Shown: in pieces, positions 1 through 12,800 of the stretch
Numbering within the stretch: position 1 is the first letter of the stretch
Layout: each line of letters begins with the position of its first letter
NCBI GenBank assembly: GCA_021229015.1
Contig: CM037777.1
Span: 55,753,089 to 55,817,088 of the forward strand
DNA from: Solen grandis
Taxonomy: Eukaryota; Mollusca; Bivalvia; Adapedonta; Solenidae
DNA: 64,000 nucleotides
Direction: 5' to 3'
Made by a program: the position numbers and the translations under genes
The notes under the pieces: generated by a model
The model's input: the letters and a program-made list of their open reading frames with translations, nothing else
Databases searched by the model: none
Told to the model about the DNA's origin: nothing

Positions 1-1900
1 TACAAATCTATCGCACACCTTTTGCTTTTCTGTCCGAGGAATTTACACTGTTTTTGAAGCATAATGGGCCTTTAAAGCAGATTTAATTCAGATCAAAGCA
101 TTTATCTAATGATGCAGTGTGTATCCAAATTATTTAGTATACTGAAAAAACAAAAATCCATTTTTGATTTGTATCATAATACATCCTAATCAGCTATAAG
201 AAACAGATGTAAGAGGGAAATTAGGTTGAGAATAAAACTATTTTCTGGTAGAAATACAAATTAAATTTCATTTACTACAAGTTTAATTTGAATATGGGGA
301 CACTAACTCAGATATTTATACTTTGGAATAGATTCACCCTTCTCACTCACACGCGGCTTGTGTGGAAAATATGCAAACAAACGAGGCGGTTCTCATGAGC
401 GTGTTTTTTTAACGAATAAATGACGTCATCATCATCATGATTTCATCTCATCCAACTAGCCGCGGTCTAACTCTGATTAACTGAAAAACAAATTTTGGGT
501 AGATTGACTCAATCATGGTTTGTTTCTTGGTGGGGCTTACCTGTAAATGATACAGAAAATATACACTTTTAAACAAAAAAATAATTTGCATTTTGGCAGT
601 TATACGTCATGGAAATGGGGCGCTAACGTTATTGCATTAAAATATCGTGTCTTCGCTCTGATTTATATCTCGACCTTGCATCAGCGCTTCGCTACGATGC
701 GCCATCTAGACAAATCAGTGTGCCGAAGCGACATTGTTAGGTGTATATTTCGCCCTTAAAAAGCGTCTAAACACAGACGCACATTCGCAGAAATCAACCA
801 CCATATCGATATGTTGTTGCAATATGAAAAGTAGCCCATGATACAAACAACACTATCAGAAGTTGACAAATATATGTATTTATACACTCAAGTCATTAAA
901 AAAACTTCTTGTCAAAACTTTCTGGCCAGGGTCGAAAATAGATTGAAACAAATGTTCCTTGTATGAGTCTATTAGATCTAGGATCTTTTAAAATCATACG
1001 GATACGTAAAAAATGGTCGCATTGGGATATGTCTGTTTTTCTTTGTATGCATAGAGAAAAGACTACAAAATCTTAAATCTCCAAAACTTACTGGCAATAT
1101 CGTAGAATATTTTGGCACAGATGTTCCTTGGGTAAATGTTTAAATTCGTTAAAAACATAACAGTATGGGGCGAAGCAAGTTTTCTTCGAATGAATATAAT
1201 AAAAAACTTAAGACCTGAGGGCACATGTTTCCAGATACTATCAGTATTGTTCTAACAATAATAAAAGTGTTTAAGCAAATTGTCATTGGATTAGTGTAAA
1301 CCCATATATAGATTTCTTAACAAACGCTACAACGTAAACAAAAAACAACAACTATTTGAGAAAAAAAATCAAAGATCATTATTATTGCTATGAAAAATAT
1401 CAATTATTCCAAATGTGGATAAGTTCGGGGATCTTAGATTCACAGTCATAAGATTTAATTGAAAAAGACCTTTATACCGTTAAAATATTGATTACACCAT
1501 ACAACAAGTAATTAAAATAAAAAATAAGATAATTGAGAAGGAAATTTGAAAAAAAAGACAAAGAAATCTTATTCTCACATGAATGATAATACAATTAATC
1601 ACTTTCATATAGAGAAGGGGCTTCAAGATCATGTAAAAGAGATATATCATCTGAGTTATGTAAAGAAAGAATAGAAGAAATTTGTAAGTGGATATGAAAT
1701 ATATCTTATCGAGAAGTGATACGATTCTAATATTTTTACGAGTGCGTAGCGAACACCTCTATTCTTTCTTTGATTTGATGTTGTTGTGGTTTAATTGTTT
1801 GATCATGAAAATAACTGTTGCTGTAAACAGAAGGTAACATCTGAAGGGTCGTGATATATAGGAGGAGATCCGATATGTATAAAACAAATCCACAATATAG
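1..1900. other. Non-coding stretch, no gene recognised
   Basis: AT-rich sequence with no frame that looks like a conserved protein and no convincing splice-linked exons. The 70-codon open frame at 547-759 has no recognisable domain and is about what chance gives. Confidence 0.5.
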
Positions 1901-2000
1901 NNNNNNNNNNNNNNNNNNNNNNNNNNNNNNNNNNNNNNNNNNNNNNNNNNNNNNNNNNNNNNNNNNNNNNNNNNNNNNNNNNNNNNNNNNNNNNNNNNNN
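1901..2000. other. Assembly gap (100 N)
   Basis: Exactly 100 N bases, the usual placeholder for a gap of unknown size. Frames that cross it are meaningless, and the sequence to its left and right need not be adjacent in the genome. Confidence 0.99.
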
Positions 2001-2260
2001 GCAGTTGTAAATATTCACAAATTCAGCCGAAAATCGTACTTGTGTGCATGTGATTGATTTGAGAGTGGTTAACCGCTTTTTTGACAGAATGAAGATTGCA
2101 TTGATATCTAATCGTATATTTAAAACTGATGGCTTATTGTAAATAAATAAAATGGACAGATTAGTTATTACCCAATGATTCATCTGCCTGTCCATATTCA
2201 TCATAGTATCACGAACTGCACGAGCTCTTCGTGTATTTTGTAAATTTACAAAACCATCCT

Positions 2261-2375
2261 TGCATTCAGTTCACCATAGCTCGAAACTGGTTCCCAGCTT
2301 ACATTCTATACGCTACGATAAAACAGGGATACAAACGTTAAACGTTAGAGACTTTTAAAGGTAAATGAACGCAGA
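2261..2375. mobile_element. Short inverted-repeat element, family A (copy 1)
   Basis: The left end reads tgcattcagttcacc and the right end ggtaaatgaacgcag, which are imperfect inverted repeats. The interior (acagggatacaaacg and acttttaaagg) matches the better preserved copy at 6903-7033. No coding capacity, so this is a MITE-like non-autonomous element. The parent transposon is not visible here and the family assignment is unknown. Confidence 0.6.
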
Positions 2376-4895
2376 GCTGTGACAATTTAACCCACTCAGT
2401 AGTTGAGTTTCAAATAACGAAAACTTACGGCCAATCCGATATTGTAACATATGGTCCCTCTCAAACTGTACGAGACAACACAAATGCGCATTGGTATAAC
2501 TAATCTTTCTCATGACATTTCATGCATGTTGCATTTGGCAGCTATATAGACCAAAATGGCGGTGACAGACGGCGTCGAACTTTACTTACAGTTAAATTGT
2601 TACCAACCAAAAACCGCTACTCTGTCGAAGTTCATAATATGCCTAATACGTTGATGAATAAGGATTGTTCAGGGGCGAATTGCTCAGACAAAGTGTTGCA
2701 ACGTCACATATTCCCGTTTTCTTCGTGCTCTTTGCAGCAATTTTACTATTTTGTTGCGAAGAAAGTGTTTTCAAGGCGACGTCTATCGTAAATAATATTT
2801 ACCTTCATTTTGAAACTAATATAAATTTGCAAGATTTAGCAAATAATCAATGCATTTAACTTGCATATGAACACTAATTTTATAAACTCTAACAGAAACG
2901 ACAAACAAAACATTTTTATGTCCATATTTAATGAGCATTTAAGAAATATTCATTCCGAATATGAAAATCCAAAGCCTTATCGGCCATATTTGTTACTTCG
3001 CGAGACACCTTTGAAGAGTACCTTCCTCTGTCACGAAACTATATGTTGCATACAAATTCAGTGAATAGTACATCGAAATTTTTGGAAATACTTGTGGGTG
3101 CAACATGCCCCAGCGCTGGCTTCCTCAACGATTCGTCGATGAACTGATAAGCCAGCTCGCTCAACAATACTAGATACATGATAAGCCATGATTCGCCAGC
3201 TGCGTGACTGTGCCTTAAATCATATTACTGGGACCAAGGCACAAAATCAGTTGGTGGTTAAACAACAGATGCTATGGTTAGACCGGCTAGTAATAAACTA
3301 AGACTTAGAAGACCTACAACTTGTGTGCTTTATTTTTGCAAGTAACGTCATTTGCAAATTAAATCGCGGTCGTCTCAACAGTACTGGACTACTTTTTTAA
3401 AATCTGTAAAGACCAAGGCCAAAAGGAAAAGGTAACAGGATACATCCATATAATATATAAAATACAATAAATGTTTGAATTGATTTTTGTTACAATTAGA
3501 GGTAAATGGTTTTCAAATGCGAAGTTATCGAACAAAAAAAAATAATTTTGATTATAGTTTATTCTTTAGCATTTTTAAAGATGGTAATGATGAAGTGACA
3601 TATTCTTGAATATCACCGCGTCCGTCTGTCATCCTATCTGTTCATGATAAGTTGTTCTACTGAAATAAACCGCTGATAATTTGAATTTTCAGAATTTACA
3701 ACGTTGTTGTTTACCAAGAATGTTAGCATCGTATATACTTAATATAGATCTGCAAGACAAGCATAGGTAACATATTATGTGTAACAAATTTTCTTTTAAA
3801 AAGTATTTTATTTTAAAAAAAATAAAAAAATAAAAAATAAAACACACACACACACACACACTTGTATAACACGTATAGAGGGATGTGCGTGTGCCAGCGC
3901 AATATAACTTTGTTGAAACTGGAATAAAATATTGTTCAATGACTTACAAGATATGTATTAGTAATAAACAAGAAATATCTGAAAAAAGACATTCGGCAAT
4001 GATAGAAGAATATGAAAGTTAAAGTAAGTAAAAATGTTACAATATATTTAATACAATAATGCTGGCAAGTTTTAAATTGAATATTTCAAGTGGATGTTTT
4101 TTTTTTGTTTTTTTTTTATGTTTTAATAGGTAGGTTAAATTGTTACATGTATTTGCAAATTGACAACGATACAGAAAGATATGTACCCTGAAACTCCCAT
4201 TTCGTGATGGAATATCCTAATAATTTATGCAAACCAATGACACGAGTGCTTTTCTGAACTCTTTGTTTGTTAAGCGAGATTAGATTGAGAATTATAATTT
4301 CTTCGTATTTCATGATAAGATCAAAATTAGGTCAAAATCATTTTATACAGCTTACGCCGGAAAAAAAGCGACTTGAATTTTAAAGGCTTTTTAAAGAAGG
4401 GTGAAACTGAAATATTCACAATAACTCATAAACAGCCGTTTCCGTCTGCTACAATATGGTACCCGGATCCATTTTATGATATGGGATGTTGTCACACTCG
4501 TCATAATTGTCTACACTTACAACGTTGTTGTTTGTGACGTAACGCAAGTTGTAAAGTAGTCTCCCGAGCTGCTTCAATGAATGACCAATGGGGATCGGGT
4601 CATGAGGAAATTTTAGGGATCACGGGCTGGAAATATGCCATATAGCTGGCATCGATGCACGGTTAATCAGCTTATCGTTGCTGGTTATATCCCCTTATAT
4701 CCCCTTATGTCGTGGACAATCAGTGTTGTGTTTTGGTTCCAAAGGACATTATTTTGGTCATGATTGCGTGACGTCACGAATGGGAGTTCTTCCATAAACA
4801 CATCTGTTACAGGACCAGTTCTTTGTGTTGTCTAGCACGGCAGGGGAAGGTGAACAATGCCACACCGTTCAATCGGATAACGTGACGCCATTTGG
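2376..4895. other. Non-coding stretch with a short CA microsatellite
   Basis: No gene recognised. A (CA)n tract lies at 3841-3861. A short frame opening with a good initiation context (aaaatggcgg at 2551-2560) runs only 32 codons and has no clear donor site, so I do not call it a gene. Confidence 0.45.
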
Positions 4896-5165
4896 TTGAT
4901 TGACTGACTGATTGGTTGTTTGATTGATTTTACCGTCGCTTCGCCAATATTTCAGTCATATAGCGACTTCCAGCTAGTTACAGGTAGAGGAAGACCCCGA
5001 ATGCACTGAAGCATCCGGGAAGAACCACCGGTCTACCGCAAGCCAGCAGCTGGAAGGCTTCCTCACATGAAAATCCGAATTACCTTGCCGAGACTCGAAC
5101 TCACGCGTTGAAAAACTGAGTGAGTGTTAAAGTGAGCGACTTTACCCTCTCGGCCACACCACATC
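4896..5165 (-). mobile_element. tRNA-derived SINE, family 1 (copy 1, minus)
   Basis: Read on the minus strand, the head contains an A-box-like ggccgagagggtaaagtcgc and a B-box-like gagttcgagtctc, the RNA polymerase III promoter elements of a tRNA-derived SINE. The body (ttttcatgtgaggaagcc, ggtcttcctctacctgtaa, gtcgctatatgactgaaat) is shared with copies at 16711-16911 and 34330-34555. The tail is a run of TGAT/TGGT-like simple repeats at 4896-4931. Near full length. Confidence 0.85.
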
Positions 5166-6509
5166 AGTTGGAATTAACAGTCACAGTGGAATATTAACAG
5201 GCGCAGTGGAATATTTCATCGTTTGTTTGTTGTTTTTATAATTATATTTTCTAAACAATTTTCGGTAAAATCAAGTATACATTATTTTATATTTTCTATA
5301 CATATTAAAAGCCTACCTGAATAGGGTCCTGCTTACGAATTGTTGACTCTGTTAGCTCTTTTGCTGTGACTGTTTTTAACGTTATCTAACTGTTGTTATT
5401 GTTACTCAAATTGCAAAGACATGCCAATTTTAACATCTTATATCTCTGCAAGAAAAACGTCTGCGAAGCCGTGGTTTGGATAAAGAAGAGGCAGAATGTT
5501 AAAGTTACTGTGGCGTAGCTTGAAATAATTCACGTTTATCAGAATGCGTAAGTTTTTGTGACTGATTTGCCAAATGGAATTTTGGCCATGTTTCATTCAA
5601 ATTCATGATTATTAAAGCGTTAACAGAGACAACAGAGGCAACAGTTCGTCAGCAATACGGACTCTTTTTAGGCAAGCTTTAACATTGTAAACTTGATTTT
5701 GCTCAAAATTGTTTAGCAAGAAGAAAAAAACAACACTTGTCACCGACTCCAATTGATGTCACGTTTTCTGATTAAATGGTGTGAATGCATACCTCGTATA
5801 ACTACGTGGTATGACACTCGTGCTACTATATCAGTATCACCCTAAGATAATTCACCTGGTTCATCAGTAACATAATGTCGGTAAAATCTAGAAATATCAC
5901 TGAAGATGATTAATACCCACACAGCGCTTTTACACAGAATACGAAACTTTTCTGGTTGGACAAGTTATTCAACTTCTAAGCCAAAACGGGCCATAACTGT
6001 GTCAAAAAATTACGGACTTTGCCCAAAATCTAACTTGGCCAGCATTTCATTTTATATACACATTTGTAATTAAAAACATCTAAATCTGTAAACACACACA
6101 CACACAGACACACACATACATAAAGGATTTTGCTCAAAGTCAAACTTGGCATTCATTTTATCAAGATGTGTACCAAAATGTATTTAAATCCGTTGAGCCT
6201 ATGGTAAGTTAACGAACATAACTGTCTCGAAAATGTAAATATTTTGCTCAAAGTCGAACTTGGGTTTCTTTTCACATACGTACGAAGATAAAAAATAGTT
6301 TTGATTTGTCAACTCGATCACGAGTTTTTGATCGGACAATGCCGACAGAACGACCTACATATCCCTCTCTCCCAAATGCAGGAGTATAATAACGATTTAC
6401 ATGGGATTCATAAGTTTATGTTTATTTAAGCGAGTAAGTGTAATCAGTTTTGTAATAGATGTTATCCGGAACTCGGCAAATGTGGGTTTTGTTTTTTCCC
6501 ATCTTATCC
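5166..6509. other. Non-coding stretch upstream of the glycosyltransferase-like gene
   Basis: No coding region recognised. A CA-rich microsatellite lies near 6093-6120. Any promoter of the gene starting at 6733 would be in or just after this stretch, but I see no TATA box or other clear promoter motif that I can defend. Confidence 0.4.
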
Positions 6510-6617
6510 GGGGGTACAAACAAATTTTACCGTTATAGCTTCACGGTGCGCTATCGTTTACAATAAAACAAGTGCAGCACCACGAAGTTGTAACTGTAAA
6601 AGTTTGTTTGTACCCCT
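6510..6617. repeat. Foldback (inverted-repeat) element upstream of the gene
   Basis: The left arm starts ggggtacaaacaaa and the right arm ends tttgtttgtacccc. Homology between the arms continues inward (tttaccgttatagcttc against gaagttgtaactgtaaaa), giving arms of roughly 35-40 bases with a few mismatches and a short loop. It looks like a small foldback MITE. It ends about 115 bases before the predicted start codon, so it may sit in the 5' untranslated region or promoter. Confidence 0.7.
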
Positions 6618-6732
6618 TGATTAGCTGGAAAATTCCCAAATATTCCTAATTCTGGAGTAAGTTTATCACAAAAGTTAAATGCCAAACATTGTTATTTGTT
6701 TCATTTAAAAGGAGCATTTTTTATGACAGAAC

Positions 6733-6811
6733 ATGGTACAACGACATCTCATTTGTTTTGGCGTGTTAGTCACATTGGTAGTTATTCAGCTCGTGCTCTA
6801 TAAAACTAAAG
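6733..6811 (+). CDS. Exon 1: signal anchor of the DUF1647-like protein
   Basis: Too short for a simple open-frame scan. It encodes 26 residues plus one base: a short positive N-terminus (MVQRHLI), a hydrophobic core of about 14 residues, then LYKTK, which is the charge pattern of a type II signal anchor. The donor is aaag|gtacgt at 6812. It ends in phase 1 and fits the phase-1 acceptor at 14059. Evidence is the initiation context, hydrophobicity, donor and phase match; no transcript is available. Confidence 0.7.
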
Positions 6812-9800
6812 GTACGTAACCTCCTCAGTCCTGATATTGTCTTAGACTGGGAAAAACCATTAATGATAGATCATAAAACCCTTACTTTTTTTAAGCTGTC
6901 TGTCCCGCGTTCAGTTTACCATAACGCTCGCAACTGTTATGGATTTGACTCCCTGCTTGCACATCATGCGCTGTGACGCAACAGGGATACAAACGCTGAC
7001 GTTATGGACTTTTAAAGGTAACTGAACGCGGGGCAGGTTTAAGTCCCTGTAATGTTTCCGCTACATTTCGGACCTCATGGCCTTTCACGGAGATAACCAA
7101 TGTTCCCTCATGCTTCATTAGGGTATGTTGATTATCTTGGTTGAGGTTTAGTGGCCCAAGACTTAGCGGAACCAATACAGGGACTTTACCTTATGCGTAG
7201 TGATTTTGAAAGAAGAACTGGTCCTCTTGAGAGCTTTGACCACGAGTCGGCAGTTCCCCAGGATGCTTCTGTAAGATGTTTCATATGCCTTTCCCGCGTC
7301 ATCTGTACATACATGAATAAATGATCCGTGGCCCAGTGATAACGTACCTGACTGCGGATCCGAAGGTTAGGGATTCGAACCCCGTTGGGGACAAGCTACT
7401 TTTCAATGACCTTCCAAGGGTCAAAATGCATTACTTCAACTGATTAATAGAATTTCATCTGAATATGTCCATGTCACAAAGTTTTATCAAGTCACGTGGT
7501 TATGACGTCATTGTAAATACATGTATAGGTATTAAAGTTTGCTCGCGTACAGAATATGAACTTAAAGGTACATACTGCAAGGAATGTTTGTTTCGTCACG
7601 TTGTTATGAGCTCGTATATATTAAAACAAGAATTTGCAAAAAAAAAATCGTATAAAATGATTTATTTAGTTTTGGAATATTGTCGAAACTTAATGAGATG
7701 TGCAAACAGCTTTGAAAATGATATTACGTTATCAAGCATGTCGGGTATTCATGTGTTTCGGGTAAAGAATTATATGAGTCAAAATATAGTTTTGCAACAA
7801 AATTGAGAGGATTTTTTTTCGAAATACTTCAGAGGTAAATGAACCCACTGAACAACTTAATAGAAGCCTCTTCCAGGTAGAACAAGCTACAATGACCGAT
7901 ATTTTGCAATATATTGCTTTTAAAATGATTTTTTAAGTGTGGTCATGGTTAATTGAATTTCCTTCATGTAACGAATCAAAATGCAAATATGTTACCGCTA
8001 TAATCAAATTGCTTGGTATGTTTTGCCAATTGGCACTTCCTGCAAGATACATTTTAATAAATCTTATCACTTTTATTTGAAATCAATGTTTTATTTTAAC
8101 TTTATATGAGAGTTTACATTAAGGGCATGTAATAATGTCACAAAATGAAATTTATCTGTCTAACAGTGTGTAACGTATGGCCATGATTATAGGGTCTTTT
8201 ATATGACCGATAAAGCAGACTTATGTTGTGAAAATACTGAAGCGATAATAGCTATATATTGTTTTATAAGAAAATAATTTACAAAATAGTGGTGTGTTAT
8301 GTCAGGGATTGTTATGTTACATGAAAGAACAGTTTTGTTACAGGAAGAAATAAATAAAACCTTATTGGCTAGAAACTTTAAAAGAATTTTAAACTTTCAC
8401 ATAGAATGAAATTAATGTTTTATTCATATTTCAAAAATAACGATCGTGTTTACTGTGATAATATCATAAGTTTCTTTAATGTTCTAACTTTAAATTGATA
8501 TTTGCAACATCAAGGAAAGGCTTTATTATGGCAAATAAATTTTAGTGCAATAAAAATCAGTGAGTATAAACGATACAAATGAATGTTATATGTGACTTAA
8601 ATCCATATCAACTTCATATATAAGCAAATAGGAACATACTTTACCTTTTTATCATGTTAAGTATCTGATCATGTCAAGTAGTTACATCAAGGAAGCTTTT
8701 TGATAGGATGAACAAACATTCAAGCATTTTCCTATTTGTTTCCTCAACAATTGCTGTCAAAAATGTCATAGCTAGCCTGATACCAATACCAAAACCAATT
8801 GTGCTAGCAAAAATAACTTTTGTTTATTTTGCCTGCCGTATGCAAAGAGTCGACAAGAAAGTTAGATGAATGCACTTCCTTCACAATGTAAACGTATGGT
8901 TACCTGCAAAGTCCTATGTCATACAATCTCTTTTCTTCATCATACCAGCTTTTCCATGCTATCTTCTGCAATAATTTGGCACTCTTCAACATTGTAATCA
9001 TCTTTGTCCTTCAAATCTGCTTTTCAACGTTTTCACCATCAACAGTTTCCTTTACAGCCAACATACCCATTTCCCTGTTTATTATTGTCAACCTCAACCG
9101 TAGTGCCATTTACATAATCTTTATCCACCTTTCAACATTGTCACCATCAGCAACATGTCTTTCACAACATCTGCACTCACGTGTTAAATACTTTCACCAT
9201 CAACAATGTCTTTACATCTTTTTTCCCTGTTCAACATTTTCCTAACCATGATAATTTCCCTTCACATTGTCATCTTCCATCCATTGCTCAACAAAACGCC
9301 AATACAAACATTGCATTTCACGACATTGACACCATCGTCAAAATTGTATGCACTCTCATGTTCAAAATTGTCGCTATCACCATCATTGTCCCTCACAACA
9401 ACTGCATTTATTTGTTCAACACCATTTATCCTTTTAAAACAGCACTAATCCGGTTCAAATTTACCCCCATCGTCTGCATTGCATTTCATGAAATCTGAAC
9501 TCCCCATTTCAACATTGTCACCCTTCCTAACACTATTTTTCGCAGTATCTACGCTTTTTGTTTTATATTGCCAACATGAATAACATTGTCTCTCCAAAGA
9601 AGCTGTGTTCACCTGTTAAACTTTGTCACTTATATTAGCATAGACCTTCACAACACCTTCACACAATGTCATAGAATCTGCATTCATCTGTTCAACGTTG
9701 TTATTTTCAATAGCAGTGTCTTTCACAGCACTTTCCCTGTTTAACATGGTTACCTCACCTGGTTAATATTGTCACCATCATCAATATTTTCCATCACAAC

Positions 9801-12800
9801 ATCTCACCTGTTCAACATGTCACCATCATAAGCATTGGCTCTCATAACTTTTACCTGAATGCACATTGTCATCAACATCCAATCTTTAATTTTTCATTCA
9901 ACAATGGCCTTCAAAACATCTTCATTCCAATTATCAGCATTGCATTTTACAACATCTGCATTTCAACTTCGATTCCCCTATCATTTATAAACTTCTTTTC
10001 AACATTATTACCATCGCTAACACTATCCTTCGAAGTATCTGTACTTCCTTATTAAAACATTCTCGCCATTTACACTCTGTCCCTCAAAGCATCTGCATTT
10101 ATCTGTTTAACATCATCACTTCGATAAGCATTTCCTGTACATCATTTTACTGTTCAAAATTGTCACCATCACCAACAGTGATATTCATATCATCTGCATT
10201 TATCTGTTTAACATCATCACTTCGATAAGCATTTCCTGTACATCCCCAAAGTTTATTCATATCATCTGCATTCATCTGTTATTTACCTTAACAATCTACA
10301 ACAGCATATGCATTCATCTGCTCACCAATGTCATTTACCTCATAAGCTTAACCTGTACAATATCATTATTCTCATTCATACTGTCCCCCAAAGCAGCTCA
10401 ATTCCCTCTTCAACATTGCCACCATCATTTACCCCGTCTTTCATAGCATTTTCATTTCTGTGTTTATAGTTGTCACCATCAACATTGTTGTCATTCACTG
10501 CATCTACTTTCCCTTCCTGTTTATTTTCACCAAAAAATTTAAAAAACATTCCCAACATTTTCTTTTTCACCATTATACAAAATGTACTCCAATTCATCAC
10601 TGGTACTTTCATGATGGTGTGAAAACTGACTTTCATCACATACATGTTTTTATAGGGACAGTCGATCCCATTATTTGTTTTCAGCGTGTATTCATTTATC
10701 AGTCTCATCATAAATATGAATTGTAATTTTAACATTATTGATTTCTTTGTCTTTTTTTCTTTTCTTCTTCTTATATTGCAATGGCTCGCAATCATTTTCT
10801 GATTATTATGGCCATTCTTTAGACCTTACCAAGGATTTTCCACGTGTGGGTCCTTTTTTTTTTTTTTTTTTTGCTGATGAGACATCATCGGAAGCGACAG
10901 TAGTTTGATACAAGGGAGTCCGGGTGCGATACCCTAGCCCATTTTGCAAGTACACCCCTTGGTTATTTTACGTTCTCGGTGTATAGCACCGATACATGGG
11001 AGACAATTTCCAGGGTAGAACCAGTGCAGAGTACTCCGAGTTCCCATAGCAACCCCAATAATGCCGAGGGAAGTGCCCCGGCTTGGATTCGAACACAAAC
11101 CTCCTGAACGCAAAGCGGACACTCTAACATTGAGCTTATTGCGCCGGTATTTTTTATTTTTTAGAAAGGAGACTTTTTAGAAATGTTGATATTTATATAA
11201 CATGGCAACAAAGTAATCCTTTCAGTGCATATTCTCTTAAGTTATATAAATCACGATTTTATGACATTCACCATGTATGCTCATTTTTTCCTTGATGCAA
11301 CAATACACACTCTTCAATGTAACAATACAGGAAAATGGGATCTCCACTGTACATAAGTGATCATAAATGAAAAAAAATAGATACAATGTAAGTTCTGAAA
11401 CAACTGGAATCGCATCAACGTTGTATTTAAAGAAAATATCAACACTTTTATATAATTTCCATCATGTAACAGACAGATTTTTCCTTGGTGTAACAGTTTT
11501 TCTCTGAAGCTTAAAACTGACTAAAATATATCTATATCACATGGTTTTATATACCTAGATGTTAAGCTATGGGCACACATAGACTGAATAATGTTGTTTT
11601 TTGTTGTTGTTTTTTTGCACAGATTTATGTACAAAAAGAACCGATTTTGACAAGGAAGTTTGATATTTTCCTCCACATAACAAAATGTGTTACTTGACGT
11701 AACGCATTCCTGAAATAAAAAATATTTCCTGCATGTAACTAAGAACAAAAAGCTATTTTTGTTCATTGGCATTTGGCTTATATAACATGTTATTCATGAC
11801 TATCAGCACTATCAAAGACATTGATATATGAAACATTACTAAACCATTTTCTATAATTATTTCCTTGACGTAGCAAAATCTGTCTTTGATGTAACGATTT
11901 TCACAGTTACATCACTGACTGTTACATTAAGGATGTATTTCACATACTGAACATGCCCTATCATGGCATGTTATTTTCTTTTTTTTTTTTTTTTTTTGTT
12001 GTTGTCTGAAATCATTTACAAATTGCTCAATGCATTAGTGTAAAAAGCATGCACGCATTTTTATAGATATAAACGGTTTTCAGACCATTACATCAGTGAT
12101 AGGATTAAAATATACGCAACTACCCATCGACTGAAAAAGTGTCATACGAAAAATATCTACATAGCATATAGTGGCTTTCGTCATCACTGTTTTAAATAAT
12201 TCTCTTCAAAACAAGGCCAGTGGGATTATCATTGCAAAGGGAAGAAGCCTTGTACTTTTTGCAAATTGCAAAATGTTACAGCGCTGATCTACATTTTGGT
12301 GACAACATTTATCTTAGAAAATATACATAAGATCAGTGGAAAGACACCATTTATAGGCTGTATTTCAGGAGATATATTATCAAAGTCATAAGAAATCTTG
12401 CAAAAATAGTATATCACACATATTAATCCGTGAAATTGCATGAGATTATAAAAAAAATCATTTTGGAGACATTGGTTTTATGCGTTTTTTTATTTGACAC
12501 TTTGGTGAGCTATTTAGAAAACTTGTCCTCTTATTATCTGGCACGATTTTTTTTTTCTTGAACTAGAAGAACTATAAACAATTTAACTTGTGAGTGAAAT
12601 TTTTTTATCTAGATATCTCTTGCAGTTAAAAGAAAAAATGCCCAGGGCATGATTTTGTTGCAAAAATATATTTTGGCTCATATATCAAAATACACATGTA
12701 TATCGATTTGAAGCTTGTTTACCAAGATGCGGATGTTCTTACACATGAAAGAGTGCCCTTGATGAATGGAGAATTTTTTGTGATGCTTTAAGAAATCAGG

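Noticed and set aside
2522..2791. 89-codon frame, and a 32-codon frame starting aaaatggcgg at 2551
   Set aside because: Good initiation context but no domain, no clear donor and no following exon.
7321..7400. tRNA gene on the plus strand
   Set aside because: tRNA-like boxes without a complete cloverleaf; better explained as a SINE head.
7465..7806. 113-codon open frame on the plus strand
   Set aside because: No recognisable domain, lies in intron 1 next to a SINE head, and a frame of this length is expected by chance in 64 kb of AT-rich DNA on six frames.
9181..9498. Overlapping 80-109-codon frames in 8916-9498
   Set aside because: All arise from the G-poor minisatellite, which lacks stops in some frames because of its composition.
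10934..11122. 62-codon minus-strand frame
   Set aside because: Lies wholly within a SINE body.
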